Shown: positions 15,127 to 23,568 of the stretch, piece after piece | How positions within the stretch are numbered: position 1 is the stretch's first letter | Layout of the letters: each line of letters begins with the position of its first letter | Assembly (NCBI GenBank): GCA_964646525.1 | Contig: CAZYER010000020.1 | Coordinates: forward strand, 1 to 28,762 | DNA length: 28,762 nt | Reading direction: 5' to 3' | Origin: GCA-002282575 sp964646525 | GTDB lineage: Bacteria > Pseudomonadota > Gammaproteobacteria > Thiomicrospirales > Thiomicrospiraceae | Translations under genes and position numbers: made by a program | The notes under the pieces: model-generated | Databases searched by the model: none | The model's input: only the letters and a program-made list of their open reading frames with translations | What the model was told of the DNA's origin: nothing

Positions 15127-16077
15127 TCACAAACCTGCTAACATTGAATCTTGATTAGACGATGCGTTAGAACGACGACCCCGTTGCCAAGCAATCAATT
15201 GGTTTAATTCTTCATTCTGCAATAGTAGAATAATTCGGTGCTGTATGGTTTCGCTGGCATTGGTAAACTCAACCGCAATATAGTAGCCCTCAGGAACTGG
15301 ACGACTATTGACAATATTTCCCGTCATGTTAAACACTTCTGCTTTACCTACGGTTGGAAAACGAAAATCGATCTGCAAGCGGGCAAATTTAGGATACGGG
15401 TCTCGACTAACAAAACCAACACCACTAGCACTTAAATTTAACTGCCTTAATGGCCAAGCATTCTTGTCCACCAAATAGCTCACTTCTTGACGAAACTTAA
15501 CCAGAAAAGGAACATGGCGCGTTAGCTTTTCATCCATCTGCAGCACCGATTTAGCCAGCAAACTACCGTGAACCGCTTTTTCAGTCAAATCGGTTAGCTT
15601 TTCATCAAAAGCAAACTCACTATGCGCTAAAGCTTGTAAGTAGTCAGCATAAGCCTTATGAATTGCCTTATCAACAATATCGAAATAGAAGTCTAATTTA
15701 GCATTAAATGCTCGTAACAGATCTGCCGTCGCGCTACCTGGCTTTAGTTGCATCGCTAGAGGCGTTTTTCCTCGACGTGTTTTATAAAACTCAATACCTT
15801 CATAAACCGAGTGACCTTGCACCAATAAAATAATGGCTTCACATAGCAAATTGACACGTAATACCAAATCACCAATCACTTTACCAGCCAATTCATTTTC
15901 AGCCAACAAGGCTTGATTAAATTGTGACAACTGCTGATCATAACCCGCTTCGGATGACTGCCACTGACCACTAGCTAATTCAGGTACGACCAAACGAACC
16001 ACCTCATTCTGGTCAGCAAGTTTAATCACAGCAGGTATAACCACATCCAGTCGAAAGTGGCGGCGAACATTTCGCAT
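15127..16077 (-). CDS. PilZ-domain protein with long helical insert
   Basis: 316-residue cytoplasmic protein, probably a c-di-GMP receptor. The two PilZ signature parts are present but far apart: an arginine motif at the very N-terminus (RRHFR, residues 5-9, followed by a beta-type strand) and NLSASGVGF at 214-222, followed by beta strands and ending near residue 290. Between them is a helical region of about 180 residues. In usual PilZ domains these motifs are only about 25-35 residues apart, so this is either a split PilZ fold with an insertion or an N-terminal PilZ-like strand plus a separate C-terminal PilZ core. The next gene is translationally coupled. A parS core lies about 80 bases upstream of its start. 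Confidence 0.72.
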   Translation of the reverse strand: MRNVRRHFRLDVVIPAVIKLADQNEVVRLVVPELASGQWQSSEAGYDQQLSQFNQALLAENELAGKVIGDLVLRVNLLCEAIILLVQGHSVYEGIEFYKTRRGKTPLAMQLKPGSATADLLRAFNAKLDFYFDIVDKAIHKAYADYLQALAHSEFAFDEKLTDLTEKAVHGSLLAKSVLQMDEKLTRHVPFLVKFRQEVSYLVDKNAWPLRQLNLSASGVGFVSRDPYPKFARLQIDFRFPTVGKAEVFNMTGNIVNSRPVPEGYYIAVEFTNASETIQHRIILLLQNEELNQLIAWQRGRRSNASSNQDSMLAGL

Positions 16078-16155
16078 GAAATGACTTCCTTAGCATTAAA
16101 AATATCAGAGGTCAGCTATTGGTATTAGCAGCATGGCTGATTAGCATATCATAGC

Positions 16156-16169
16156 GTTTCACGTGAAAC
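16156..16169. other. parS site (ParB binding), 14-base core, intergenic
   Basis: GTTTCACGTGAAAC is the complete inner palindrome of the parS consensus; the outer bases are C and C rather than T and A. It sits in the 211-base divergent gap between the PilZ gene and lptM, about 2 kb from the perfect parS in cysM. Bound ParB here could also influence the two flanking promoters. Confidence 0.88.
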
Positions 16170-16288
16170 CATAACACGCCTTACGAATAATCAACTCTCA
16201 ATGAATATTTGAGCAAAAGCAGTGCCAAAAAGCCACCAAAAACCTTAAATTACAGTAAAATAAGCTTACTTATTTATGGAATAACATT

Positions 16289-16429
16289 ATGAATGTTTGG
16301 TTAGTCTCAACCTTATTATTGCTGATGCTGACAGGCTGCGGAAAAAAAGGCAATTTATCACCACCTCCGTCAGATACGAACAAACCCCTTAACCCTTCTT
16401 CATTTACGCACAACAAAGAAATCTTATGA
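16289..16429 (+). CDS. lptM: LptM-like small outer-membrane lipoprotein
   Basis: 46-residue gene in front of lysA. It encodes a hydrophobic signal, lipobox LLTGC with the lipidated Cys17, then the short conserved motif CGKKGNLSPPP that typifies LptM (YifL), followed by a polar tail. In E. coli LptM helps the LptD/LptE lipopolysaccharide translocon to mature correctly. The stop overlaps the lysA start (ATGA), so the two are translationally coupled. LptM-like genes sit next to lysA or dapF in many gammaproteobacteria, which supports the call. Exact signal peptide: Met1 to Gly16. The tail shows no further similarity. Confidence 0.88.
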   Translation: MNVWLVSTLLLLMLTGCGKKGNLSPPPSDTNKPLNPSSFTHNKEIL

Positions 16430-17682
16430 ACGCTACTCCTATTCATCGTCACAAGGGCATGCTTTACATGGACCAGGTTAATCTACAACAGATTGCTGAA
16501 CACTATGGCACACCTTGTTATGTTTATAGTCGCCAAGGCATTCGTCAGCGCTGGCAAGCATTTGATACAGCGTTTGCACAGCAACCGCATTTGGTCTGTT
16601 ATGCCGTTAAAACTAATAGCAACTTGGCTGTGCTACAGACCTTAGCGCAAGCGGGAGCTGGCTTTGATATTGTTTCGGGTGGCGAACTAGCGCGTGTACT
16701 GAAAGCAGGCGGCGATGCCAGCAAAGTGGTTTTTTCTGGTGTCGGCAAAAGCGAAGCAGAAATGCGTTTCGCTTTGGAAAGCGGCATTAAGTGTTTTAAT
16801 GTCGAATCGGAAGCAGAGCTTTACCGATTGGAAACGGTCGCAAAAACATTGAACACGGCTGCACCGATTTCCATTCGTGTTAACCCCGATGTGAACCCTA
16901 AAACCCATGCTTATATTTCAACAGGGCTCAAAGAAAACAAGTTTGGCGTTTCCTTTACACAAGCACTGGCACTCTATCGCTATGCTGCCGCTTCCGCCCA
17001 TTTATCGGTGCAAGGTATCGACTGCCATATCGGTTCGCAACTGCTCGATTTAGCGCCACTTCAAGAAGCGGCTAAACGAGTCGTTGCTTTTCAACAGCAA
17101 CTCAATGCCGAAGGAATCAAACTACATCATATCGACATGGGCGGTGGTTTGGGTATTGATTATCAAGACAGTGATCAAGCCCCCACACCTGCAGCTTATG
17201 TGCAAGCTTTGTTAAGTGCCATTCAACAACCCAACATGGAAATTCTAGTAGAACCCGGACGTGCCATTGTTGGCAACAACGGTGTGCTACTGAGTAAAGT
17301 AGAGTTGTTGAAAGAAAATGAAGGCAAATCGTTTATGGTCATTGATGCCGCAATGAACGATTTAATTCGTCCTGCCCTTTACGATGCTTGGCAAGCGATT
17401 GTCGATGTATGCGATAACGCGCAAGCAGCTCAATCAGTCGATGTCGTGGGGCCTGTTTGTGAAACGGGCGATTTTTTAGGAAAATCACGCCAACTAACTT
17501 CTCAACCAAATGATTATATTGCTATTTTATCCGCCGGTGCTTATGGATTTGTCATGAGTTCTAACTACAATACGCGTCCTAGGGCGGCAGAAATCATGGT
17601 TGATGGTGATCAACATCAATGCGTACGTGCCCGAGAAACCTTAGAAGACCTCATGCGCGGTGAAACACTGTTTAACGAATAA
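16426..17682 (+). CDS. lysA: Diaminopimelate decarboxylase
   Basis: PLP enzyme of the last lysine step, meso-diaminopimelate to lysine. 418 residues. Lys62 in CYAVKTNSN binds PLP; the family blocks IDCHIGSQL, HIDMGGGLGIDY, EPGRAIVGNNG, GPVCETGD (with the substrate cysteine) and AGAYGFVMSSNYN are present in order. The N-terminal GTPCYVYSR agrees with the start at 16426. The ATG overlaps the lptM stop by 4 bases. dapF, often the next gene, is absent here; an AI-2E family permease follows after 18 bases with AAAGG as ribosome site. Confidence 0.97.
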   Translation: MNATPIHRHKGMLYMDQVNLQQIAEHYGTPCYVYSRQGIRQRWQAFDTAFAQQPHLVCYAVKTNSNLAVLQTLAQAGAGFDIVSGGELARVLKAGGDASKVVFSGVGKSEAEMRFALESGIKCFNVESEAELYRLETVAKTLNTAAPISIRVNPDVNPKTHAYISTGLKENKFGVSFTQALALYRYAAASAHLSVQGIDCHIGSQLLDLAPLQEAAKRVVAFQQQLNAEGIKLHHIDMGGGLGIDYQDSDQAPTPAAYVQALLSAIQQPNMEILVEPGRAIVGNNGVLLSKVELLKENEGKSFMVIDAAMNDLIRPALYDAWQAIVDVCDNAQAAQSVDVVGPVCETGDFLGKSRQLTSQPNDYIAILSAGAYGFVMSSNYNTRPRAAEIMVDGDQHQCVRARETLEDLMRGETLFNE

Positions 17683-17700
17683 TCATAAAGGCCAAAGGTC

Positions 17701-18801
17701 ATGCAGCAAAAACATCCCTACGAAGAAAGTTTTCTCTTGGCGTTATTGCTCATCGCCTTGGTTTCGCTCATTTGGTTATTCAACCAATTCATTCCGGCAT
17801 TTTTATTTGCCTTACTCTTAGCCACCAGTAGCTACTCCTTGTTCCAGAAACTGAGTGTTAAACCTCGCATGAACGCAAACCGAGCGGCTATGTTAATGAC
17901 AACGGCAGCCTTTCTGGTCGTTTTTCTGCCCATTAGCTATTTATTGGCAGAAAGCGGACGTATGGGAGCAGAAGTTTTCAATCAGCTACAAAACTGGTTA
18001 GGACAACAATCTCCAGCATCTATTCGTGAACTCGAACAGCGCTTGTTAGCGAGTACACCACTACCAGAATATTTACAGCATAGCGTGGCTCAGACCATCG
18101 AACAACAACTACCCACCATTGTTGAAAAAACCAAAGCATTAAGCTTATGGGTAGCAAGCAATCTATTCAGTGGCATCACCAGTTTTATTGGCTTTATGGC
18201 CATTGCCTTATTCAGTCTGTTCTTCTTTTATCGAGACGGGCAAAGCTTCATTAAACGCCTAGTTAACCTATCACCCTTATCGAATAATCTCGATCACTTT
18301 ATTCTCAGACGCTTTGCTGCCCTATCCAATGTCCTCACCGTAAGTGTATTGGGCATCGCCATGATTCAAGGACTGGCTTTTAGTCTATTAATGCTGGTAT
18401 TCGGCTTACCTTGGTTATTCCTTGGCTTGGCCTTCGCCATTACCTCATTTATACCTGTCGTCGGTGGATTATTAGTATGGGGACCAGTGGTGCTTTATTT
18501 CCTTATTGAAGGGTCACCTTGGTTGGCCCTAGTCACAGCATTATACAGTGCGATTTTTATCGGTATCGTCATCGATAACCTGCTACGCACAGTATTAATC
18601 CAGCGCCTCAGTCAACAATATCGACAAGATGCGGGACGCAATGCGCTCGACCATACTTGGTTAACCCTACTGTCAACCTTTGCAGGTTTGCTGCATTTTG
18701 GTATGATGGGGCTGATATTTGGCCCAATGCTAGCGGCCATGGCGATTACCATTTTTGATGTTTACGAACATAAACACCGTCATCAGTTGGACTACTCATA
18801 A
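17701..18801 (+). CDS. AI-2E family (PerM/YdiK) membrane transporter
   Basis: 366-residue inner-membrane protein of the AI-2 exporter superfamily (UPF0118). It has a pair of N-terminal helices (about 10-45), a third at 60-85, a soluble segment of about 100-150, and then a C-terminal bundle of at least four helices (about 160-180, 215-260, 265-300, 315-350). Family-typical strings are FFFYRDG, IQGLAFSLL, FITSFIPVVGG-like AITSFIPVVGG and GLIFGPMLAA. The substrate in this subfamily is generally unknown; only some members export autoinducer-2. It sits between lysA and a periplasmic binding protein, with 4 bases to the next start. Confidence 0.88.
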   Translation: MQQKHPYEESFLLALLLIALVSLIWLFNQFIPAFLFALLLATSSYSLFQKLSVKPRMNANRAAMLMTTAAFLVVFLPISYLLAESGRMGAEVFNQLQNWLGQQSPASIRELEQRLLASTPLPEYLQHSVAQTIEQQLPTIVEKTKALSLWVASNLFSGITSFIGFMAIALFSLFFFYRDGQSFIKRLVNLSPLSNNLDHFILRRFAALSNVLTVSVLGIAMIQGLAFSLLMLVFGLPWLFLGLAFAITSFIPVVGGLLVWGPVVLYFLIEGSPWLALVTALYSAIFIGIVIDNLLRTVLIQRLSQQYRQDAGRNALDHTWLTLLSTFAGLLHFGMMGLIFGPMLAAMAITIFDVYEHKHRHQLDYS

Positions 18802-18805
18802 CATC

Positions 18806-19765
18806 ATGCATTCGCACTTTTTGAAATCGCTGTTTTTCTGTCTGTCGCTTGCGACAACAGAGGCTTTGGCAACCCATTGCATTTATCTCAATGCTTATAG
18901 TCTTGGCTATGACTGGAGTGACCGCATTCAGCAACAGTTTCAAAAAGACGCTCAGCAGCAATGCCGTATAACCAGTTATTACTTGGATGCAAAACACAGC
19001 TCTCACGAACAGTTGGAACAAAAAGGACGAGAAATTGCCGACCTAATTAAGATTGCTAAGCCGAACATTGTGATTGCAGCAGATGACGCTTCTAGTCAAT
19101 ATGTGGTTCAACCCTACCTGCGCAACTCACGTATACCTGTTGTTTATGTCGGCATTAATTGGGATCCAACGCCCTATGGCTATCCCATGGATAATGCAAC
19201 CGGCATGACTGAGGTTTGGCCCACACATGAGGTGCTACGAATTCTACGCCACACCGTAAAAGCCTTGCATAAGTTAACCGTCATAAGTGCCGATAGCTCA
19301 TTAGAAAGAACAGACAGTCATTACATTGAACAAGCAGCGCAACAACATCAATTAGCAGTAGAGCATATTTTTGTTCGCAACTTTAACGACTGGAAAAAAG
19401 CGGTCGTTAAAGCACAAGACGCCGATGCCATCCATTTGGGAACCAATCAGGGTATTGCAGGTTGGAATGAGTCACAAGCAGTTGAATGGTTGAAAACCCA
19501 CAACCAACGATTCACCTTCGCTAGCCAAGACTTTATGCGACCCTATGTCATGTTTAGTCTTTCCAAATCACCCGAAGAGTTCGGACGCTGGGCAGCCAAA
19601 TTAACAACAGCGATATTAGCGGGCAGTCAACCCTGGCAAATACCCATTATTCCCAATCAACAATTTACTCCTTACATCAACGAATCCTTATTATCACTGT
19701 CACCGTATGAGTTACCAGCTCATATCAAACGTAACGCCATCGTTTATCGAATTTCAGCACCATGA
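18806..19765 (+). CDS. Periplasmic ABC-type substrate-binding protein, orphan
   Basis: 319 residues with a signal peptide (MHSHFLKSLFFCLSLA..., likely cut after Ala22) and a two-lobed binding-protein fold of the ABC_sub_bind type: KPNIVIAADDASSQYVVQPYL, RIPVVYVGINWDP, LTVISADSS, DADAIHLGTNQG and the C-terminal domain near FGRWAAKLTTAIL. I use the ATG at 18806 because an earlier in-frame ATG (18755) would overlap the permease gene by 47 bases and spoil the signal sequence. No ABC permease or ATPase is near. The stop overlaps the start of the GGDEF-EAL gene (ATGA), so the two probably form a sensor pair. The ligand is unknown. Confidence 0.82.
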   Translation: MHSHFLKSLFFCLSLATTEALATHCIYLNAYSLGYDWSDRIQQQFQKDAQQQCRITSYYLDAKHSSHEQLEQKGREIADLIKIAKPNIVIAADDASSQYVVQPYLRNSRIPVVYVGINWDPTPYGYPMDNATGMTEVWPTHEVLRILRHTVKALHKLTVISADSSLERTDSHYIEQAAQQHQLAVEHIFVRNFNDWKKAVVKAQDADAIHLGTNQGIAGWNESQAVEWLKTHNQRFTFASQDFMRPYVMFSLSKSPEEFGRWAAKLTTAILAGSQPWQIPIIPNQQFTPYINESLLSLSPYELPAHIKRNAIVYRISAP

Positions 19766-22476
19766 AAAATACCCCTGCCAAGACTTCATTTCCAAGATGG
19801 CGATTCGCCATTGCCACGATCGCGATTATGACCAGCGCAACAGCGCTGAGTATTTGGGTAGCTCAAGAAGCCTTTAACAAAACGGTGAAAGCGCAATTCA
19901 TCAGTTTTGTAGAAAAAACCAACAGTGAAATTGCTTCTATTATTTCTTTACATCATGGTATCGCCGCCAATATTCTAACGTTGCATAGCATTGAAGGTGA
20001 GTTTGCCGAGAATCTGCGTATTTATGTTAATGAAATCAGTAAAAATCGTCAGGATGTTTCTTTTTTCATTCTCCCTAAAGTAACCGATAAACAACTAAAC
20101 GCCTTTGAACAAAAAAAACGGGATGAAGGCTACCTAAACTATCAGGTTTTTGGTAGCGCGGACAATTATCAGCAGGAAATGGATGTTATCTACTTTCCAG
20201 TGAGTGATGTCAAAAATGATCGTGTTATGAGCTTAAAGCACTTAGGTAGAGATGTTTACAGCTATCTTCAATTCTTTGACGCAATTAATAAAACCATTGC
20301 AGAAAATCGTATTTCTGCTGGTTGGTCACACAGTTCGGTTGAAAATGCGCATGGAATCAGTCTATTTTCTCCCATTTACGACACCAATATGATTGGGCAG
20401 ATTCCTGCAAAAGATCGCATGCAGCACGTACAATTACTGATCAGCAGTGAGTTATTTTTAGAAGAATTAATCCATAACCAATTGAAAAAAAGCATTGATT
20501 ATAAGACGAACCTAACACTGCGTTTACAAACCCAACGCAATGCCAAAGAATGGCGTACCAGCGAACTCACTCAAGTTGCTGATGAGCGGTCTTTAGCTTG
20601 GCTACCCAGTATTGAGCTGAACCAATCCATTCAGATTGCCGACAAGTCAATGCAACTCTTTCTGTCTAGCAGACCCAGCTTGAATCAATTGAATCTGGTG
20701 CCTAGCTTCTTCATTCTACTCATTGCGGGCGTTTGGGTTGTGCTGATTTATAGTTCACTACGTCATAAAGCAACGCAACAGCAGCAACGTTGGGAGATTG
20801 AACAAGCATTGACCGATGAGCGCAATCAAGCCAAAGCCACACTCAACTCCCTTGGGGAAGGGGTGATCACAACCGACAATGACGGTCGCATCCGATTCAT
20901 GAACCCCAAGGCGAGTGAGCTTTTTTCGATTCAATGGAATACAGGTCTTGAGATCAGCTTTAAGGCACTTTTCCCAGACGAACTTGCCGACGAACTGGAG
21001 AAGATAGAGCGCAGTCTTTCAGAAGCCATCAGTCAGGGAACATTGGTTCGCTTACATAATATTCGAACCAAAACACAAGAAGGTGACACGCTTTTATTGG
21101 ATGTGACTTTTTCTCCGCTTCATAAATCCGACAATCTGATTCACGGTGCTACCTTAGTGCTGGAAGATGTCACCCATTTGGAAGAAATGCGTCAACAAAT
21201 TGAACGCATGGCAAAATTTGACCATCTAACCGGTTTATACAACCGTTATGAGTTTGAACATCAACTGAAAAACGCCATCTTACTGGCACATCAATCGGGT
21301 CAACAGCATGCCTTCTGTTATCTCGACCTTGATCAATTTAAAATTGTCAACGATACGGCAGGACATATGGCGGGTGATCAACTACTACGCCAGTTAGCGG
21401 GCAATGTTTTTATGCTCAATCTACCCGACAATGCTGTACTCGGTCGTTTAGGTGGCGATGAATTTGGGCTCATTCTTTACAATACCCAGTTAGCAGAAGC
21501 AACTGAAGTTTGTCATAAGCTGATCAACGATATTCGTCATTTTATTTTCATTTGGCAAGGAAAACGCTTCCAGATCGGTGTTAGTATCGGTCTGGTACTG
21601 ATTGATCAACAAAAACTGTCGGTTGAACAATGCTTGATTGCCGCCGATACAGCCTGTTACCTTGCCAAAGAAAAGGGACGTAATCGCGTTGAGTATGCGA
21701 GTGCGGATAACGTTGAAATCAGTCAACGCCATGAAGAACTAACGTGGGTAGAGCGCATTCCTCGCGCCATTGAAAACGGACGCATGACACTCTTTATCCA
21801 ACGTATGCTGCCATTGAACAAAGGCAATCGACATGCTGAAGTGCTGGTGCGCATGCGTGATGAAAAAAATGACATGCTTCTCCCTTCTCAATTTATTGCC
21901 GCCGCCGAACGTTACGGTATCATGGAACAAATTGATCGTTGGGTGGTAAAAACGGCATTGACTAACATCGCTCATTTACATCGTTCAGGAGCAAGCGATA
22001 CAACTATTTTCAGTATCAACTTGTCAGGACAATCTCTGGCTAGCGAGAAATTTATGCAGTTTATCCTGCAACAGTTGGATGAGCATGCCACATTAATGCC
22101 CTTTGTTTGCTTTGAAATTACCGAAACGGCCTTAATGAGTAACTTATCGCAAGCCATGCAGTGTATGCATCAAATTAAAGGTAAGGGCGCAGCACTGGCA
22201 CTGGATGACTTTGGCAGTGGCTTGTCTTCCTTCGCTTACTTGCGCCAAATGCCGATTGACTACCTGAAAATTGATGGTGCTTTTGTCAGAAACATGCACC
22301 AAGATGCCATTAATCGTGCCATTGTCGCCAATATTCACCAACTATCGCGTGTGTTTAATGTGCAAACGGTTGCGGAATATGTCGAAAATAAAGAAATCAT
22401 CAACGAATTGCGTAAGATTGGTGTTGATTTTGCACAAGGCTATGGCATTCACAAACCTGAACCTTGGTTGGTGTGA
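19762..22476 (+). CDS. CHASE-PAS-GGDEF-EAL membrane c-di-GMP enzyme
   Basis: 904-residue inner-membrane receptor with the order TM1 (about 13-33), periplasmic CHASE-type sensor (about 40-250, with LKHLGRDVYSYLQFFDAINKTI), TM2 (about 314-331), PAS (about 353-475), GGDEF (about 485-640) and EAL (about 665-900). The cyclase motif GGDEF at 564-568 is intact, but the inhibitory RxxD site before it is lost (LPDN region). The phosphodiesterase domain has EVL (693-695) for EAL, with ITETA, DDFGSG (Asp815-Asp816), LKIDG, AEYVE and AQGYG kept. Either activity is possible. It overlaps the upstream binding-protein gene by 4 bases, suggesting that the bound protein signals through the CHASE region. Confidence 0.9.
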   Translation: MKNTPAKTSFPRWRFAIATIAIMTSATALSIWVAQEAFNKTVKAQFISFVEKTNSEIASIISLHHGIAANILTLHSIEGEFAENLRIYVNEISKNRQDVSFFILPKVTDKQLNAFEQKKRDEGYLNYQVFGSADNYQQEMDVIYFPVSDVKNDRVMSLKHLGRDVYSYLQFFDAINKTIAENRISAGWSHSSVENAHGISLFSPIYDTNMIGQIPAKDRMQHVQLLISSELFLEELIHNQLKKSIDYKTNLTLRLQTQRNAKEWRTSELTQVADERSLAWLPSIELNQSIQIADKSMQLFLSSRPSLNQLNLVPSFFILLIAGVWVVLIYSSLRHKATQQQQRWEIEQALTDERNQAKATLNSLGEGVITTDNDGRIRFMNPKASELFSIQWNTGLEISFKALFPDELADELEKIERSLSEAISQGTLVRLHNIRTKTQEGDTLLLDVTFSPLHKSDNLIHGATLVLEDVTHLEEMRQQIERMAKFDHLTGLYNRYEFEHQLKNAILLAHQSGQQHAFCYLDLDQFKIVNDTAGHMAGDQLLRQLAGNVFMLNLPDNAVLGRLGGDEFGLILYNTQLAEATEVCHKLINDIRHFIFIWQGKRFQIGVSIGLVLIDQQKLSVEQCLIAADTACYLAKEKGRNRVEYASADNVEISQRHEELTWVERIPRAIENGRMTLFIQRMLPLNKGNRHAEVLVRMRDEKNDMLLPSQFIAAAERYGIMEQIDRWVVKTALTNIAHLHRSGASDTTIFSINLSGQSLASEKFMQFILQQLDEHATLMPFVCFEITETALMSNLSQAMQCMHQIKGKGAALALDDFGSGLSSFAYLRQMPIDYLKIDGAFVRNMHQDAINRAIVANIHQLSRVFNVQTVAEYVENKEIINELRKIGVDFAQGYGIHKPEPWLV

Positions 22477-22539
22477 AAGTCGTTTCTATAAATAAAAATC
22501 TGTGCGATAATAAATAAAATTTATAATATAGGGTTAACC

Positions 22540-23565
22540 ATGCTTGCGCATCTCTTTCAACATTTTCGCTGGTCTATCGGCTTTACCATTCTGGCACTCT
22601 ATTTGGCTTGGTTATGGGCCGGCTGGGCTGGGTTATTTACCGCCACCATTTTGATTGTGCTTGAAACCAGCTTATCCTTTGATAATGCGGTAGTAAATGC
22701 AGGTATTTTGAAAAAAATGGATCCCATTTGGCAACAGCGCTTCCTCACTTGGGGTATGTTAATTGCCGTTTTTGGCATGCGAGTGATCTTTCCGCTCGCC
22801 ATCGTTGCGATTGTTGCCAGTTTAAGCATGTGGGATGTTGCGCACATGGCGCTGAATGATCCTGATACTTATGCCATGCACCTAGAGTCTTCTCATGTAC
22901 AAGTAGCGGCTTTTGGTGGCATGTTCCTACTGATGGTCTTTTTAGGCTTTATTCTGGACGATGAACGTGATGTTCATTGGCTAGGACGCCTTGAAGAGTG
23001 GCTAGGACGCATGGGTAAATTAGAATCCTTAGAAATCGTCTTTGCGCTCGCCGTATTGTTAACCAGTACCCATTTTTTACCCGAAGCAAAACAAGCAGGG
23101 GCGCTCGTCGCTGGATTAGCCGGTATCATCACCTTTGTTTTACTCTCTTCTATCAATAAATTCATGGAAATGAACATGGATTTAATTGGCACAGCTGGTC
23201 GTGCTGGCTTGGTCTCTTTTCTATATTTAGAAGTGTTGGACGCTTCATTCAGTTTTGATGGCGTGATTGGTGCTTTTGCCATTACCAAAGATGTGGTTAT
23301 CATTATGCTGGGTTTAGGTATCGGCGCATTATTTGTGCGTTCAATCACCATTTATTTAGTGAGACAGGGTACGTTGAGTGCTTACCGCTATCTTGATCAT
23401 GGTGCTCATTACGCCGTTGGTGCTTTAGCCACGATCATGGTTATTTCAATGCACTTTCATGTGCCTGAGCTGATTACGGGGTTAATTGGGATTTTATTTA
23501 TCTCTGCCGGCGTTTGGTCATCTATTCGCCACAACAAATGTGATGCCTTGGCGCAAGAATCTTAA
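22540..23565 (+). CDS. DUF475 / TerC-like integral membrane protein
   Basis: 341-residue multi-helix inner-membrane protein of the DUF475 family, related to TerC and the LysE/TerC transporter superfamily. Two matching acidic motifs mark the internal duplication: LETSLSFDNAV at 41-51 and LEVLDASFSFDGVIGA around 230-244. In TerC relatives such acidic residues bind metal, and some members export manganese; a metal-transport role here is inferred. The RBS AGGG precedes ATG 22540, and TATAAT at 22522-22527 is too close to the start to be its promoter with a normal leader. It converges on rep with 3 bases between stops. Confidence 0.82.
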   Translation: MLAHLFQHFRWSIGFTILALYLAWLWAGWAGLFTATILIVLETSLSFDNAVVNAGILKKMDPIWQQRFLTWGMLIAVFGMRVIFPLAIVAIVASLSMWDVAHMALNDPDTYAMHLESSHVQVAAFGGMFLLMVFLGFILDDERDVHWLGRLEEWLGRMGKLESLEIVFALAVLLTSTHFLPEAKQAGALVAGLAGIITFVLLSSINKFMEMNMDLIGTAGRAGLVSFLYLEVLDASFSFDGVIGAFAITKDVVIIMLGLGIGALFVRSITIYLVRQGTLSAYRYLDHGAHYAVGALATIMVISMHFHVPELITGLIGILFISAGVWSSIRHNKCDALAQES

Positions 23566-23568
23566 CCA

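Noticed and set aside
22522..22527. Perfect TATAAT before the DUF475 gene as its promoter
   Set aside because: It would start transcription only about 6 bases before the ATG, inside the ribosome site, and has no -35 partner.
22974..23351. 125-codon minus-strand open frame inside the DUF475 gene
   Set aside because: Antisense shadow of a well supported membrane protein; no domain, ribosome site or own promoter.
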